NCBI GenBank assembly: GCA_030544215.1
Contig: JARZZO010000005.1
Span: forward strand, 79,203,024 to 79,267,023
Source of the DNA: Zantedeschia hybrid cultivar
Lineage: Eukaryota; Streptophyta; Magnoliopsida; Alismatales; Araceae
Length of the DNA stretch: 64,000 nt
Direction of reading: 5' to 3'
Numbering within the stretch: the stretch's first letter is position 1; the number at the start of each line of letters is the position of its first letter. Under the pieces are notes generated by a model, which saw only the letters and a program-made list of their open reading frames with translations, ran no database searches and was not told where the DNA came from. Positions 1 through 12,687 of this stretch are shown here, piece after piece. Position numbers and translations under genes: made by a program.

Positions 1-962
1 CTCAGAGTTTGGGGAGAATAACATATTTAGTTTTGCGACATGTCGAAATGCTCTAGAATTTTGGGATTGCTGAAATATTGAAACATTATATAGTGGAAAA
101 CAAAGAAATAACATTGTATGTTTGCATGTTATTTTAATTCACAATGTTTAGGCAGGAGCGATATACACAACATTATAAAAATATTTCCCATCAAGAAGTA
201 GCATACAACAGATGCCCCTCAAATCACAACATAACTATAATAATTGCCTTTCATTATGCTTTTAATTAGTTATAAAGGCATCATGTTATTACCTTTGTGA
301 AAGTTACATTTGCCTAAAATATTTATTCAAGGCTAGTTGTGTAGAATATGAAGTAAAACAACAAATAATTGATTGAATGATTTCGTAAAGATGCATCAAA
401 TAATTGCAGAAATCAAGGTAACTTCCAGCGATCAATTTAAAAAATTAGTGAAAATGTTGTTGTTTTGAAATATTAAGCTTAATTATCACTTGTACTTCCT
501 AAAAAGGCTTATCAAGAAGCCCAGTATACATATGATATTGACCAAGAGTAGTTTCATAAAATAAAAAAGTAAATGACCAAGGAGGATTGCTGCATTAATG
601 AGATGCCATGGGAACAGAATACATCATCATAATAGTCTGGAGAATAACAAAATAAAAAACGCATGATGATTTAGCCATCGAAAATATAGAACATACGATA
701 TTTCGAACTAAAAGAAGACTGATTCATATTACTGCCGGGACTAATGAATGAAAGAGTTAATTTGAGGGAATACATGCGGTGATGTTAGAAACTTATGGAT
801 GAACGAAGAGTGAGGTTGTGATTCCAAAGCTTAGGACAAATTTTCCTTTACTTGTCATAATTGTATGTTGCTTGTAGTTTTTTTCATTTCAATGTTCTCT
901 AAGATTTGTTTTCTCACTTTTATTATAAAAATATTTTCTCATATATATATATATGTATATTA

Positions 963-1245
963 TGGTTTTTTTGTATATACCGCTATAAATACTCTTGAAA
1001 TCATTAGAAAGCATATGTAAATTTTGGTGAAGTGCGGGCTATATATGTAAAACTCTAGTGAATTTAAGGATATATGTGCAAAAACATTCAGATCTTTTGA
1101 CATATTCTGTTGGAGTTTGTGATATTCGACGGGAAAGACATCGATGACAACCATTTTGAGGATACCAAAGATATTTATGATAATATGTGAGAGTCGATGG
1201 TACATATACAAGTGTAATGGCTTACAGGAGTATATATACAAAAAT
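963..1245. mobile_element. Degraded MITE related to 17304-17698 and 49855-50246
   Basis: The left edge GGTTTTTTTGTATATACC and the inverted right edge GTATATATACAAAAATTT resemble the termini of the two intact copies. Internal phrases about every 40 bp (TATATGTAAA, GATATATGTG) also match. No clear target duplication survives. Confidence 0.4.
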
Positions 1246-3019
1246 TTATATATATTCCATATGTATGCACGGGGGACCTAATTTTGATATACATTTTTAT
1301 GTATGGCAGTATAGATGATGACGTCGCTGGAAAAAATTTATAAACAATGCAATAGATTTTCATGCATCCTAATTGGTCTCAATAATTTCCTTGTGATATG
1401 TAGATAAACTATGGGACAGCCTCATTTCAGTTCGGTCAAACATCATTTCATTACTGTTCATGATATGTTGGGGAAAAAGTACCTACCTTTATCATCATCT
1501 TTGCACTAGGCAAGCATATGCACCGAAGTCCGGATGCAATTTATCCTCAAGGACTAAAGATTATGCCTAGTTAATGCATGTTACCTAGTCCAAACAAATA
1601 AAAAAGAGGAATAGTATTATAGCATAATTTTTACCGTTCTCTTTATCATACTCATTGAGAACTGTTTGTTCTCTTGATTAGATGATTCTTGTTAAAGTTA
1701 TGTTTGACAAAGTTCTTATACAATTAATTTAATTAATGAAAACCTTTTGATTAATTGATTAAACCATTTTCAATGAATGTGATAAAGTGAGTAGTAAAAA
1801 ATGTGACATAATAATATTCCTCAATAAAAAAAACACAACGACCAATATTACCACCCCACACTAACCACTTCCCGGCCGGCAAGTTATTTTAAGATCTCGC
1901 ATGATGCAGACTGATCAATAATTGCTCTAAAGAGAGTCTTATTTAAAGTTTTAAAATTACACCAAGTACCATGTCCCTGAAGGTTCAACCTTATAGGCAT
2001 CAGTTCTCATGAGTGACTACCCTTTTAACTATTACCTTTTTAGATGCCATCCAAGTCATTACCATGCTGATCTCTTATTATGTTATTGCTGATGGAGTAG
2101 GTGTCATTCGCAAGCTTACTCACTACACACATTAACAAGATCAACATTCGGAATAAAAGACATTATTTAGCCTTGTGCGAACAATAAACTAGTCTTCTTG
2201 CAGAGTATTCTCTTTGACCCAAGATGTGATGTCCTAAGTTTCAAACTTGTATGATTAATTTACAGAATTCCATGCCAGATTGCCGGTGTTATGAGATCTT
2301 TGTCAATGATGGGGACCTTGAGAGAGACACGAGCATGTTCTTGGGGCCTCCATGTGGAGCAATTAGCGAGACTTCATATTAATCTTCAGACCAGGCACTT
2401 CGGAGCACCTTAACCTGAGATCCATAAGAGGCATAACATATGATATGATGTCAATCAAACCACTTCTGCATAAATTATATATTTCGCCTTCTGATATTCC
2501 ACTTGTACGCACATTGATAGTTGCCTTCTGTTTTTAATGCAAAATCCACGTTGCATGCAAGACTTTACACGGCATAAGAAGTTCTATATGTTAATTTTTT
2601 GTTGGAGTTCATACGTATCCTTAGGTAAAACATATGAATTGATGTGTAAAGTGTTCTTCTACACAGAGTCTTTACCCATTGCATCAACTCACTCCCCCTG
2701 CCCACCAACTCCAACCCCACACCTATGCAAATACACTCCCTGCACCTCCACATTCTCTCCCTTTAACTATTTCTCCTCCACTGGAAACAACTTTCTTTTA
2801 GTACTCCTGTCATAACTTTTTTCTTACAACATGACACCTACTGCTTCCTTTTTCAGATGAAGTAGTTTCTTGAAAAATGAATTCTTTCTCTTATATAGTA
2901 CTAATGTATCATGAAGTGGAGAACATGTGGGAGTAACCTGAGGATAGATGGGAGTACTCTACGCCCTTTTCTTTCGGTTCTCCTAGGGCAGTGCCAAGGG
3001 AGTTACACTCACGCCCAGT

Positions 3020-3243
3020 GGGGACAATAGGATGACTTATGATGCTTATTTCGCGAAATTAAGTTTGAGAGCACGGACATGGTATTCTCGGAATAAGTAG
3101 AATAACTCAATTCACTTAAAAAGTGAGAATTACTTATTTCTAAAATAAGAAAATGTGCTCTAAAGAGAATTTTTGTTGTTCCAAGTATAAGAGATCCGGA
3201 TATAGAAAATCAAAAATACCATATCCATGAAACAAACCGACCC
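3020..3243. mobile_element. Copy 1 of a dispersed hAT-type MITE (left end lost)
   Basis: From GGATGACTTATGA to GAAACAAACCGACCC the sequence closely parallels 56635-56872. The right end GGGTCGGTTTGTTTC (inverted) is of the usual hAT-MITE type. The left terminus present in the second copy is absent here. Confidence 0.55.
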
Positions 3244-5048
3244 TAAGTGTATCTGTAGACCGAAATAAGGAATAAGTTAGGTGGACACGAGTATGAGGTC
3301 AGGCCGAGTTTGGCTACATCACTTTGAGCTAGGACGCTCAATTCTTCTCTGCCGAGTCAGCAACTCAAACCGATCCTTAGGATCGGTTGAAGATGGCTAG
3401 CTTCAATTGTACAATAACAAAAAGTTAATAGTTTTGTAGCTATAAAATGAACAACGTGCCTATCAGATCTATTTAGTTGACCTAATCTAGATTCACCAAC
3501 TTGGAATTAGACATATGTTCACAATGCATAGTAAAAGACCGAAACCGGATTACCCATCCTGGTCGTGGCCTACCTTTGTTCTGTTCTAACTAACTTGCCC
3601 GAGTTATGACAAGCTTCCACTTGAATTCAGGATTCGAGCTGAATCCTCTTTAACAAGAAAAAATTGACCGAAGCTGGTCCCAAGTGTACAATGGATCAAG
3701 ACCTTAGAAGTGTTTTAAACTTATATAACCCAAGTCGACTCATATGAATTGGCACAATTCTGCATGGGCTGCGCTAGTTCCATAACCCCCGGCCCTCACG
3801 TCCTGCTTCCCCACCCTTCAACACAACGAACAGCAGCATTCACTGTCATGAGATGGTGGACCGAGTCAACTCAGCACTACAGGGAGCTTCAGTCAGGTGT
3901 GTTCATCAATGCTTAGCCTGATTTCATCCATACGAGTAGCATGGAAAAAGTATACACGGTTAATTGAGGTCCTATAAGAGAGAGAGAGAAGGAAACTCCC
4001 ATGTTAAGACCATTGACTTTGATTACACGGCCTTCAACATCGAAGTCAGTGTCTCGACTGCATGGGAAAGCGAAATCGCATTAGGTTTCCTTGGGTGGGT
4101 CAGCAAACCTCTCCCTCACGTTACTCCATTCTTCTAAGAGGAGTCTACGGGGTAGTGACCTGGTGTTAATGTAGGGCGGCCTTTAGACATCAAACTGACC
4201 CATTAAACCTCGTAACCCTAAATCCTCTTCGATGAAAAATACAATAGGATAACTGTCGAGTGCAAGAGGATATATAAGGTGTGTTTGCAAAAATTTTTAC
4301 TTGAAAATTATTTTTGATTTTTACTTTTTACATAGAATGAGATGAGAGAGAGAGATTATAACTAATTTTGCTTTGTTATAAAAGTTAACTCTTTCATAAC
4401 AAGTTCACTTTTTTTCTAATATTGTAAGTTTCTCTTTTGTAGTTTTTGGTTGGAAGTCAAAATACAAATAAAATAACACATAAATGGCTTCCAAGATCCA
4501 ATGACTTTCATAAAAAATAATTAAATAAAAATACAAAAATATTTCTAAATAAAAGTTGCGCCAAACACGGCCATAATTTGATAAGTTGTACTCATTACAC
4601 AAGCTGAAGAACAAGTGGGAACTGGCTCTTTTTTCTTCCTTATAAAGATTAATGGCTTCACCCAATTGGGAGATGATTGTGTAATGACGAATGTGAACTA
4701 GAATTGGAGCTGAAAGCTGTGGTTACTGTTGTGGCTCCTTTGGGTGGAAAAGAAAATAGAGGCAGAACCTATGTAGTTGAGTCTGGCAATTGGAGGACCC
4801 ACTTTCTCAACCTGTTCTTTGACCCTAGCTCCTCGTAACTTGAGGCTACAATTGTACATGTCCACTTGTCCAAATTCCAACTCTGCTTAATCTAGGGTTC
4901 CACTAACATTTCTCACACTCTAATATCTAGGAATATACCAGCCAATACATTTCTATGTCTCATAAACAACGGGTGGGGAGACCGCCCAGCCTCCCCAACC
5001 CACAGAGTCGAACGGCAAAACCATCCCATCCTATCACCTTTTGCACTT

Positions 5049-5209
5049 GAGTTGAGATCGTCTATGGTTCTTGGCAGACCATAGACGGTTAGTAAAGAGA
5101 GGGAGAGGAGGGTCAAACTTTTACAATTACGGGGACATGGGTGGAATGGATTTTACCAGTTTTTGATCTCCCTTTCCCTCTCTTTACTGACCGTAGACGA
5201 TCTCAGTTC
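5049..5209. mobile_element. Mutator-like MITE, 161 bp, GAGTTGAGATCG termini
   Basis: The ends are GAGTTGAGATCGTCTA and, inverted, GAACTGAGATCGTCTA. Flanks TTTGCACTT (5040-5048) and TTTGCACGC (5210-5218) form a 9-bp target duplication with 2 mismatches. Arms continue with an AGTAAAGAGAGGGAGA-type sequence on both sides, so most of the element can fold. Confidence 0.75.
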
Positions 5210-5660
5210 TTTGCACGCTTTGTAATCACTCACTTTCAAGTTAATCTCTCTCCACCCTCTTCCTTTTCTTTTATTATGCATTGATAATATTGTAGTTCCA
5301 TATCTTCTATAACCCAGAGATTAAACATATTGACCAAGATTAGATTGAGATGTTGAAATTAGGTTCCAGACTTTGACATATTGTACCCCAACTTGATCAG
5401 GAGATCGTCAAACGTGGACACCACCGTTGATATTGGGGACCCAAGACGGGCCCACGGATCAAGCGACTCCACATTCCTTGTCGGCCAAAATTCGATTCAC
5501 ACCAGGTATTGGGACTATTGTGAAGCCCAGGACGAGCTTCCAAGCTCCAACCGTGTCCCAATTCCGTGAAGACCCAATTAGACCGTAACATCAGGGCTCA
5601 TCGCTGTAACTTTTTCTTCTCTTCTAGAAGACTTGGAAAATTGACCCGCGGTAATATAAA

Positions 5661-5830
5661 GAGAAGAGATCCTCTTAGTATATGTTCTTATTAAAGTCCA
5701 ACAATATTGAGAAAGGTAGAGGGGTCAAATATTACAAAAAAGTTTCTATGTAATCTTAAAATTTGATAAATACTTAAATCCTTCTCCTCTCAATATTATT
5801 AGACTCCGATCCAAAAGAAGATCTCTTCTC
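5661..5830. mobile_element. Mutator-like MITE, GAGAAGAGATC family, copy 1
   Basis: Terminal inverted repeat GAGAAGAGATCYTCTT. Flanks TAATATAAA (5652-5660) and CAACACAAA (5831-5839) match at 6 of 9 bases, and all three differences are T/C transitions, as expected of an old duplication. Sister copies lie at 52476 and 58112. Confidence 0.75.
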
Positions 5831-6435
5831 CAACACAAAACATAGGACTGTTCTCCACATATAATCTGTGTACCAACGATATGCCCAATAGTCAAGTGTG
5901 AGTTAAGGACACCAGACAAGGGTGACCAACCACACGGGTGCCCTCTAAGCACGCTGCTGGCTCGCACATCACTGGCCCTTGTCCGTCCATCGGACGACCA
6001 CGAGCACTCTTTGAAAGTCTACATAATTACAATATGTTTATGCTGCTGTTGCTGATCATGATAATAGTAATAATAAGTACAATATTAGGCCCTAGAGCTT
6101 CTTGGAAGCTTCATACCATAAGCCTAGAGCAGGGGACGTTTAAGCTGGGGAAAGTTTTGAAGACCCACGGGTGGAGTTTAAAAGGACTAGTCTATTAGTA
6201 GATCAGAGAGAATGATGCAAGGGGAAGGGAAGGATAAGTGTGTGTGGGGTTGGGTGGGGGAGGGGGGTCAACCTTGTTGTGCTTAAACAGGAGGTTCCTG
6301 GTTGTACTTCACCATCATACTTCTTAAAAAAATAAACAAAATTCATCTTTTGATTCTTTTCACCCATTAATATATCCATCCTCCCTCTCTGTTCCCCCCC
6401 TCCCACAAACCATGCCCCCCCCCCTCCCGGTGCTC

Positions 6436-6443
6436 TTTAAAAA
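6436..6443 (+). promoter_or_regulatory. Possible TATA-like element of the GA2ox gene
   Basis: A TTTAAAAA stretch lies about 240 bp before the chosen ATG in a C-rich region and just before a CA/C-rich leader that contains a 38-bp duplication. It is the best TATA-like sequence at a plausible distance; a second TATATA-like stretch near 6621 is probably too close to the ATG. No transcript evidence is available. Confidence 0.3.
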
Positions 6444-6460
6444 CCCACACAACACCACCC

Positions 6461-6536
6461 CAACATCACACTACAACCCCTCCACCTCCTTAACACTCCA
6501 ACATCACACTACAACCCCTCCACCTTCTTAACATTC
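6461..6536 (+). repeat. 38-bp tandem duplication in the GA2ox leader/promoter
   Basis: Two adjacent copies (6461-6498 and 6499-6536) starting CAACATCACACTACAACCCC differ at very few positions. The likely site is the 5' untranslated region or core promoter of the GA2ox gene. Confidence 0.85.
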
Positions 6537-6678
6537 CCACACTCCCTCCACCAGCTCTTCATATTCCTATCTCCTCTTCTTTCCACCATTAAGCATTCTT
6601 GAATTGGGCCACCCCAACGTATATACTGGGCAGGAACAGGCCTTAGCTAGCTGTCGAAGCAAATTAGTGGTAGTAGCA

Positions 6679-7265
6679 ATGGTGGTCGCCTCTCCGACGC
6701 CGGCCCGCCATGAGAGGGTCCGAACGCTGAGCATCCCCGTCGTGGACCTCTCCCAGAAGCGCAGCCGGGTGGCGGAGCTCATGGTGAGGGCCTGTGAAGA
6801 ATTCGGCTTCTTCAAGGTGACCAACCACGGTGTGCCGCCAGAGGTGGTTTCGAGGATGGAGTTGGAGGCCACCGGCTTCTTCGCTCTCCCCACGTCGGAG
6901 AAGCAGAAGGCCGGGCCGCCAAGCCCGCTCGGCTATGGCAGCAGGAGCATCGGGTTCAACGGCGACACGGGGGAGCTGGAGTACCTCCTCCTCCATGCGA
7001 ACCCCGCCTCTGTCGCGCAGAGGGCGAGGGCCATCTGCAGGAGGGACCCCGCCAGGTTCAGGTATAGGTGGCCTCTAACAAGCGTGATTACCCACCCACA
7101 CCCGTCGCTTCATGCAAATGCATGTACTCTGCTCTTGAGCTCATAACGCTCTCTCTTTCTCTACCCCCTCCGGTTATGTCTTCTGTCCATCTGTCTCTCT
7201 CTCCGTTCCTGTCTGCCTTAGTTTAAACGACTTACCCCGCATGACTAGTGTTAGTATGATAGGGA

Positions 7266-7330
<65 letters not shown>

Positions 7331-8720
7331 CCTACCTACAGTGCGTAAAGGGCTTACCGACCATAATAGGAATGAGAGAGTCATATATCGGCCGCCCTTG
7401 TCTCATTGTTCGGCTTTGTTGAGAGTTTAAGCGTATAACATCAGCATGCAGTGATGTTTTCATGTTAGGACGCATGTTTGTTTTGTTGTCTTCATGGGAT
7501 TAATATTAATTAAGAGCTCGTTTATGCATGTGTCGTGGGCTTCCAAACACACACCACAAGTGGTTGACCACTTCTAACCACGAATGCCAGACCACATCCA
7601 AGGATGCATTAATTTATGTGGAATCGATGTCCAACTGCTGTATAGGTCTGTCATTAGGGTGCTTGCATGATGCCCCATCATCCTTTTTTTTGAGTCTCAG
7701 ATGCCCCATCATCCTCACCCCTAAAGCATGGCAATATTAATCAATAATCACCAAGACATCGTAGAGACCTAGCAAGTACTTGTTGTCGCTGTGCGCACAC
7801 ACCTACTAGCCTTTTGAACTAACGACCTTTTTTCTGCCCTTCACATCATGCCTCTCTCTCTCTCTCTCTCTAAATAATCAATATGCACGTATAATGAGAA
7901 TAGGAACATACATAGGACATCCACCAGAGACGATATTATATATGGACTAACAAGAATCATTATAAACTTGCCTGATAGTATTCTTCCCCTCCAACTTTAT
8001 AAAAAGGTCTTTTTTAGTTTGGTGCATAAAAAACCCTTCATATGCGCTCCCAAAGATTCCGGGGAGACGATACGTGCTAATGACCAAAAGAGCACAGGGA
8101 GCATAACGCAAGCAAGGACAAGACGCGGCAATAGAAACAACAAACTTTGTATGATTATTCTGCAGGTCGACCACTTTGATGCTTAGAATGCACCGCTATA
8201 GGCTGAGTGCTATTACTAATAAATCTTGAGCAACTGTTCATTCTATATGTTTTCTTGACTTCCAACGCTAAAGATCCAAATGATCCATGCTGTTCTCAGG
8301 TCAGAAGGACTGTTTCATGTCATCGCCTTTAGAATCTGGAACACCACCTAGGTTTTTAGCCCTTGTCATCCTCTAGATAGTCTGGTGTGTACTGCTTACA
8401 TCTCCAAATCTAACGTCATAGAGCCATAGAGGTAGAGGTATTGCATGTGCATGCTTGATGAAAATGACAACCTCCTCAGAACTGTTTTGATCTTCACATC
8501 AACACTTGTTTTGGGGCACTGGTCATTCTTTGGACTCCAGCAGCCACCCCCATCGAGTGATCAGGACAGATTAACAAACGACTCTAAAGACAACAGTTGG
8601 TTAGTGATAGTTGTTGCCATGGACCAGCCAGAAACTGCTCAGTTTTCAGGGTGTCTTGGGTCAAATCCTAAACTAACCCTTTTGAAGTGGTGAAGTACAG
8701 AAGACAATAGCTTCACATTA

Positions 8721-8752
<32 letters not shown>

Positions 8753-11700
8753 AAAGGAAAACTATCTATCCATCTATTTACGAGAGCATATCGTCTTTAT
8801 CATATGGCATATTGTGTTTGGACATGACCTGGCTAGCTAGTACCCTTGTCATGAGAAGCCTATGCCACTGTAACACTATCTAGGGGTTATACCTCCTTTC
8901 AGTGTTACAAAACACACAAGCTAGATATATATTCAAGCTAAGTTCTCGAATGGTGTAAGTTCAACATTTAGTCATGCGAACTCTTATGAAAAATCTTTTG
9001 TATGCACTTTTTTGTGTATATTTGAAATTCTTTCTCATTGTTCCCTGTGTAAAAGAAAGATCTCCTTCTTATTTATTTATACTCTCAGTACTCATCTGGT
9101 GTCACAACTCACAACCCTATACTCGAACAGTCTATGAGGTCCCTCCCTACTGATCTGTACTGCCAAGCTTCTGACTTTGACGTGATGGAGAAAAAGATCA
9201 GTTGGGGCCAAGTGAAAGACTTCAGAAGCGCCCCATCAATGACTGGCAAGAAAGAAAGCAAAGGACACCTTCCCTTCCTCTCCCTCCCTCTCCAGGGCCT
9301 TCCCCAAGGGCAGGCCCCCCACAAGAATAAATTCCCCACATCCCAAAACTAGCCATCACCAGTACACCGGGAAGAATGATACCCCCCTGTGCTTTTTGCC
9401 ATATAAAGCCAACCAAGAGGATGGGGGAATCCCACAGTGGAAACCCCCAACTCTCCATGGTGAGAGGGAAAAGAAAGAAAAGAAATTTATACAGAGGAAT
9501 TGAAAAGCTGATTTGAGAGGGTTGTGTCAATCTTACCTGCGACATGACTCATCAGTCCTTTTTGCTCCGGGGTTCCCCCTTATTCCGCTTTTCGATTTTT
9601 TTTTTTCCACCCACGAATCACACATCTCTCAAGTGTTGTGGGCATCTCTCTTCTCTGTGTCAATCTACTTGCAACATGACTGAAATGGGCCCTTTCCGCT
9701 TCTCGAGTCTACCACCTGTTCGACCTATTTTCCAACACAGTATTGCTCACTGTTCTTGGAATCTTTGTGCGCGTCTCTTGGCATGCAGCTGCGCGCTGGG
9801 GGATTACGTGGGGGCGATGAGGGAGCTGGCCTGCGGGATACTGGAGATGCTGGGGGAGGGTCTGCGGCTGCGGGACGGCGGTGCTCTCTGCGCGCTTGTG
9901 AGGGACAGCGAGAGCGACTCTCTGCTGCGGCTCAACTACTATCCCCCCTGCTGCGGCGACGACAGGGACGAGGAGGAGAAGGAGAACAGGGGCGCAGCCA
10001 ATCACCATGGATGCTGCCGGCGAAGGAACAGTAGCGGTGGCAGCGGCAGGGTGGGCTTCGGCGAGCACACGGACCCGCAGCTGATCACGCTGCTGCGTTC
10101 CAACGACGCCCCCGGGTTGCAGGTGCTGTCGCCGCCGGACGGCGGCGGCGACGGCGGGGGAGTGTGGGTCCCTGTGCCGGCCGACCCCACCGCCTTCTTC
10201 GTCAACGTGGGCGACGTCCTCCAGGTTTGTTTCCCTGGGCCCTGGCCTCCCCCTCTGCATGCACGTTTCTAGTTTCTACACCGTTTACGAAATATCATAA
10301 AAATATTGTAAAATATTATATTTTATATTTGCAGTGTGTTATAGTATTTTACGTCAAATCATACTGCCCTCATCACGTGTGTCTAATTAGATAACTATTG
10401 TTATTTAATCATAATCATGATCACAATAATCACCAAAATCACCCACTAAATTCTCAGTGAACCGAGAAAGTGTAATGATTAATCCATTATGTTGGATATT
10501 ACACCATTTATAAAGTCTTAGTTGTATGGAGCATCATGTGTTGCACAATGGTCAAACACGTTCTTGAAATCTCTATTTGACAAAACTTGGAAAGCTGTTT
10601 GAGTTTCTCTCAGTAATCTCAGTATGGAATATCAGTAGAACTCAGCTGAGCTAATGTCACAAACACCAATAAGATCAGTTTTTCTTTTTCCTTTCTCTTA
10701 ACTAGGATCTATGGTTTGATGATTGAAATAGTTATCTATCTTAATCATATGACACAAATCCATTTCCCATCGCATGAAAACTATCACCCTTTATGTCAAA
10801 AGCTCTCAGATTGAACCTGCTATGCACACTGTTCAAGTTGGGGGCTCTTTTTTTGTAAATAGGAGGGATATGGCAGACTCCTCATTGGAGACCGTCGGAA
10901 TCTGATTGCAAGCTGACGAGAGGATCCTGTCCCTACTGGCTAGGTTCCTAAAAGCGTAATTATATCCATGCATGGTTCTATTTAACATTGGATGCCCTGT
11001 TAATAATATTTTTTTATTTCTCAATTAGTCAACTCGAACTGTAGCCATCTCTTTTGTCGACTCAGAGATCTTTTTGGTGAAAAAAAGTAAGAGTTTTACT
11101 TTTCAATCTTAATAATCTTTGAACATTTTGTACAAGTTTTCTTAATCTTTATATTCCTTATTAATTCCTAGAATTATTTAAAACGTCTCAAAGCCCTCTC
11201 TAAAATGCCCCTCTAAAAAGACCTTGTAAGGATGATTCAAGATTGTAGGGAGTTTTAAGAAAATATGAAGATTGTAGGAGTTTATAAGGAAGATCGAAAG
11301 ATTATTGGGGACTATAAAGTAAAAAATCTCAAAAATATATAGTTCAAATTATGCCTTCCAATTTAAGTATTTTCATAATTTTTAAGATTACTTATTTTAA
11401 TTAAGGTACATCCTGTTGCCTCGAGACTAATGCAGAGTAAGATCACAGAGTTAATTGTTCATATATTTTCAGTAGTACTAAGAATATCATATAGTTAATT
11501 GTGCATATATTTCTAATAATACTGATCATAGAGCTAATTGTGCATATATTTCCAATACTACTTAAGGTGATGATGCAAAATATTTGTCACATAGATTGCT
11601 GATCAGAAGTAGACGCACTTCATTAATTTCTTCCATTCTTTTATTTTTGTCCTACCATCAAATTTGCCCATCCAAAGCAATGGCAAACTATGGATAATGG

Positions 11701-12687
11701 GAAATTAAAGTATTAAAAGACCAAGTTCAAACTACAGTTTTGTTCTCCATTCTACCTGCAAGCAAAAGGTATGACCTGCCTGACGTTCACATGCGCTGCA
11801 GGGTACGTAAGACGAGCCAATGCACACACCAGTGACACCACCCTGTCGACTAGACTTGTCTTAGGACGGACAGTTTGGTTTGTCCAAGCAAGGGGCTAGA
11901 GAGGCTTCCCAAGCAAGGGGCTAGAGATGCTTTCTGCTTGCTTGCTCCTGCAGGACATGTGAACTAATCTTGTCCTGAAATTATATAAAAGGAAGACCAG
12001 AAATCCAACATGGGCCAGCCTCTGTCCTTGGCCCATGACTAATCGAATCTGGTCTTGGGCCCAAAAGAACAAACTGGCCCCTCACTTACCCTGGCCTGGG
12101 TCCCCCAAGCCCATGATTGAGCCCATGGGTCCGTGGCCGGATGCCGGCAAGCCGGACAACACACCGGTGACGAGGCTGCCATGCCTCCACATGGCGAGCT
12201 TGTTTGGAAAAATCAGCTTCCTTTGCTGTGTTTGGAACTAGGTAAAAGCAAGAATTTGCTTGATTTTGACCTACTTTTCAAGTCACTCATCCAAACATGC
12301 TTGGTTTGCCTGTACATGCATGCTGTCATTTTGACATACACCATGTATCATAGTTCACTTTCACTGCTGACTGAGTTGCTTCCTTCATGGATGTGTTCTT
12401 GGCTTCAGGCCTTGACGAATGGGAGATTTGCGAGTGTGAGGCATAGGGCAGTGGTAAGTTCTTTCAAGCCGAGGTTGTCGATGGTCTACTTTGCGGCGCC
12501 ACCGCTGCACGCTCTCATCTCGGCGCTACCGGAGCTGGTCGCACCCCAGAGGCCCTGCCTGTACAAGTCCTTCACATGGGGTGACTACAAGAAGGCAATG
12601 TACTCACTCAGGCTCGGCCACAACCGCCTCGAACTCTTCCGGCAGTGTCCCATGGACGAACAAGAAGACGAGCACCTGATGAAATGA
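6679..12687 (+). CDS. GA2OX: Gibberellin 2-oxidase (C19 GA2ox-like), 3 exons
   Basis: Exons 6679-7061, 9789-10224 and 12409-12687, all with GT-AG introns, give 365 aa. The family is soluble Fe(II)/2-oxoglutarate dioxygenases that 2-beta-hydroxylate and so inactivate bioactive gibberellins and their precursors. Visible: N-terminal DIOX_N part (IPVVDLS about 19-25, EFGFFKVTNHGVP about 41-53), LRLNYYPP (174-181), GFGEHTDPQ with iron ligands H221 and D223, SVRHR with the third ligand H285, and PRLSM with 2-oxoglutarate-binding R295 and S297. The C-terminal LYKSFTWGDYKK and RLGHNRLELF blocks are typical of GA2ox rather than GA20ox or GA3ox. The start is set at the MVV methionine because known members begin this way; the frame stays open upstream to 6604. 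The intron positions match the usual three-exon GA2ox plan. Odd: about 32 extra residues (183-214, acidic then Cys/Arg/Ser/Gly-rich) between the YPP and GFGEHTD motifs, making it longer than the usual 330-350 aa. Which paralogue it is cannot be told. Confidence 0.93.
7062..9788 (+). other. GA2ox intron 1 (2.7 kb)
   Basis: Donor GT at 7062-7063 and acceptor AG at 9787-9788. The intron is AT-rich and holds a long CT microsatellite (7270-7328), a shorter one at 7851-7871 and a CT/CA tract at 8721-8752. No exon-like coding stretch or transposon with clear ends was found. Confidence 0.85.
10225..12408 (+). other. GA2ox intron 2 (2.2 kb)
   Basis: Donor GT at 10225-10226 and acceptor AG at 12407-12408. 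The codon is not split. The content is AT-rich; near 11440-11570 a phrase close to GTTAATTGTTCATATATTTC recurs two or three times. There are no recognisable genes. Confidence 0.85.

Larger units (their letters stand above)
1..6435. other. Spacer upstream of GA2ox; no gene seen
   Basis: AT-rich sequence with only short chance reading frames. Recognisable pieces are a degraded GGGTTTTTTTG-family MITE (about 963-1245), a dispersed repeat (3020-3243), a perfect 9-bp-arm palindrome with AACCGATCC arms (3368-3388) and two Mutator-like MITEs (5049-5209 and 5661-5830). The rest shows nothing identifiable. Confidence 0.6.

Noticed and set aside
7270..7328. CT tract as a possible CRISPR-like or regulatory array
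   Set aside because: It is a simple dinucleotide microsatellite; no spacer-repeat structure is present anywhere in the window.
9709..10260. Minus-strand open frame of 183 codons
   Set aside because: It is the shadow of GA2ox exon 2; composition is driven by the coding strand.
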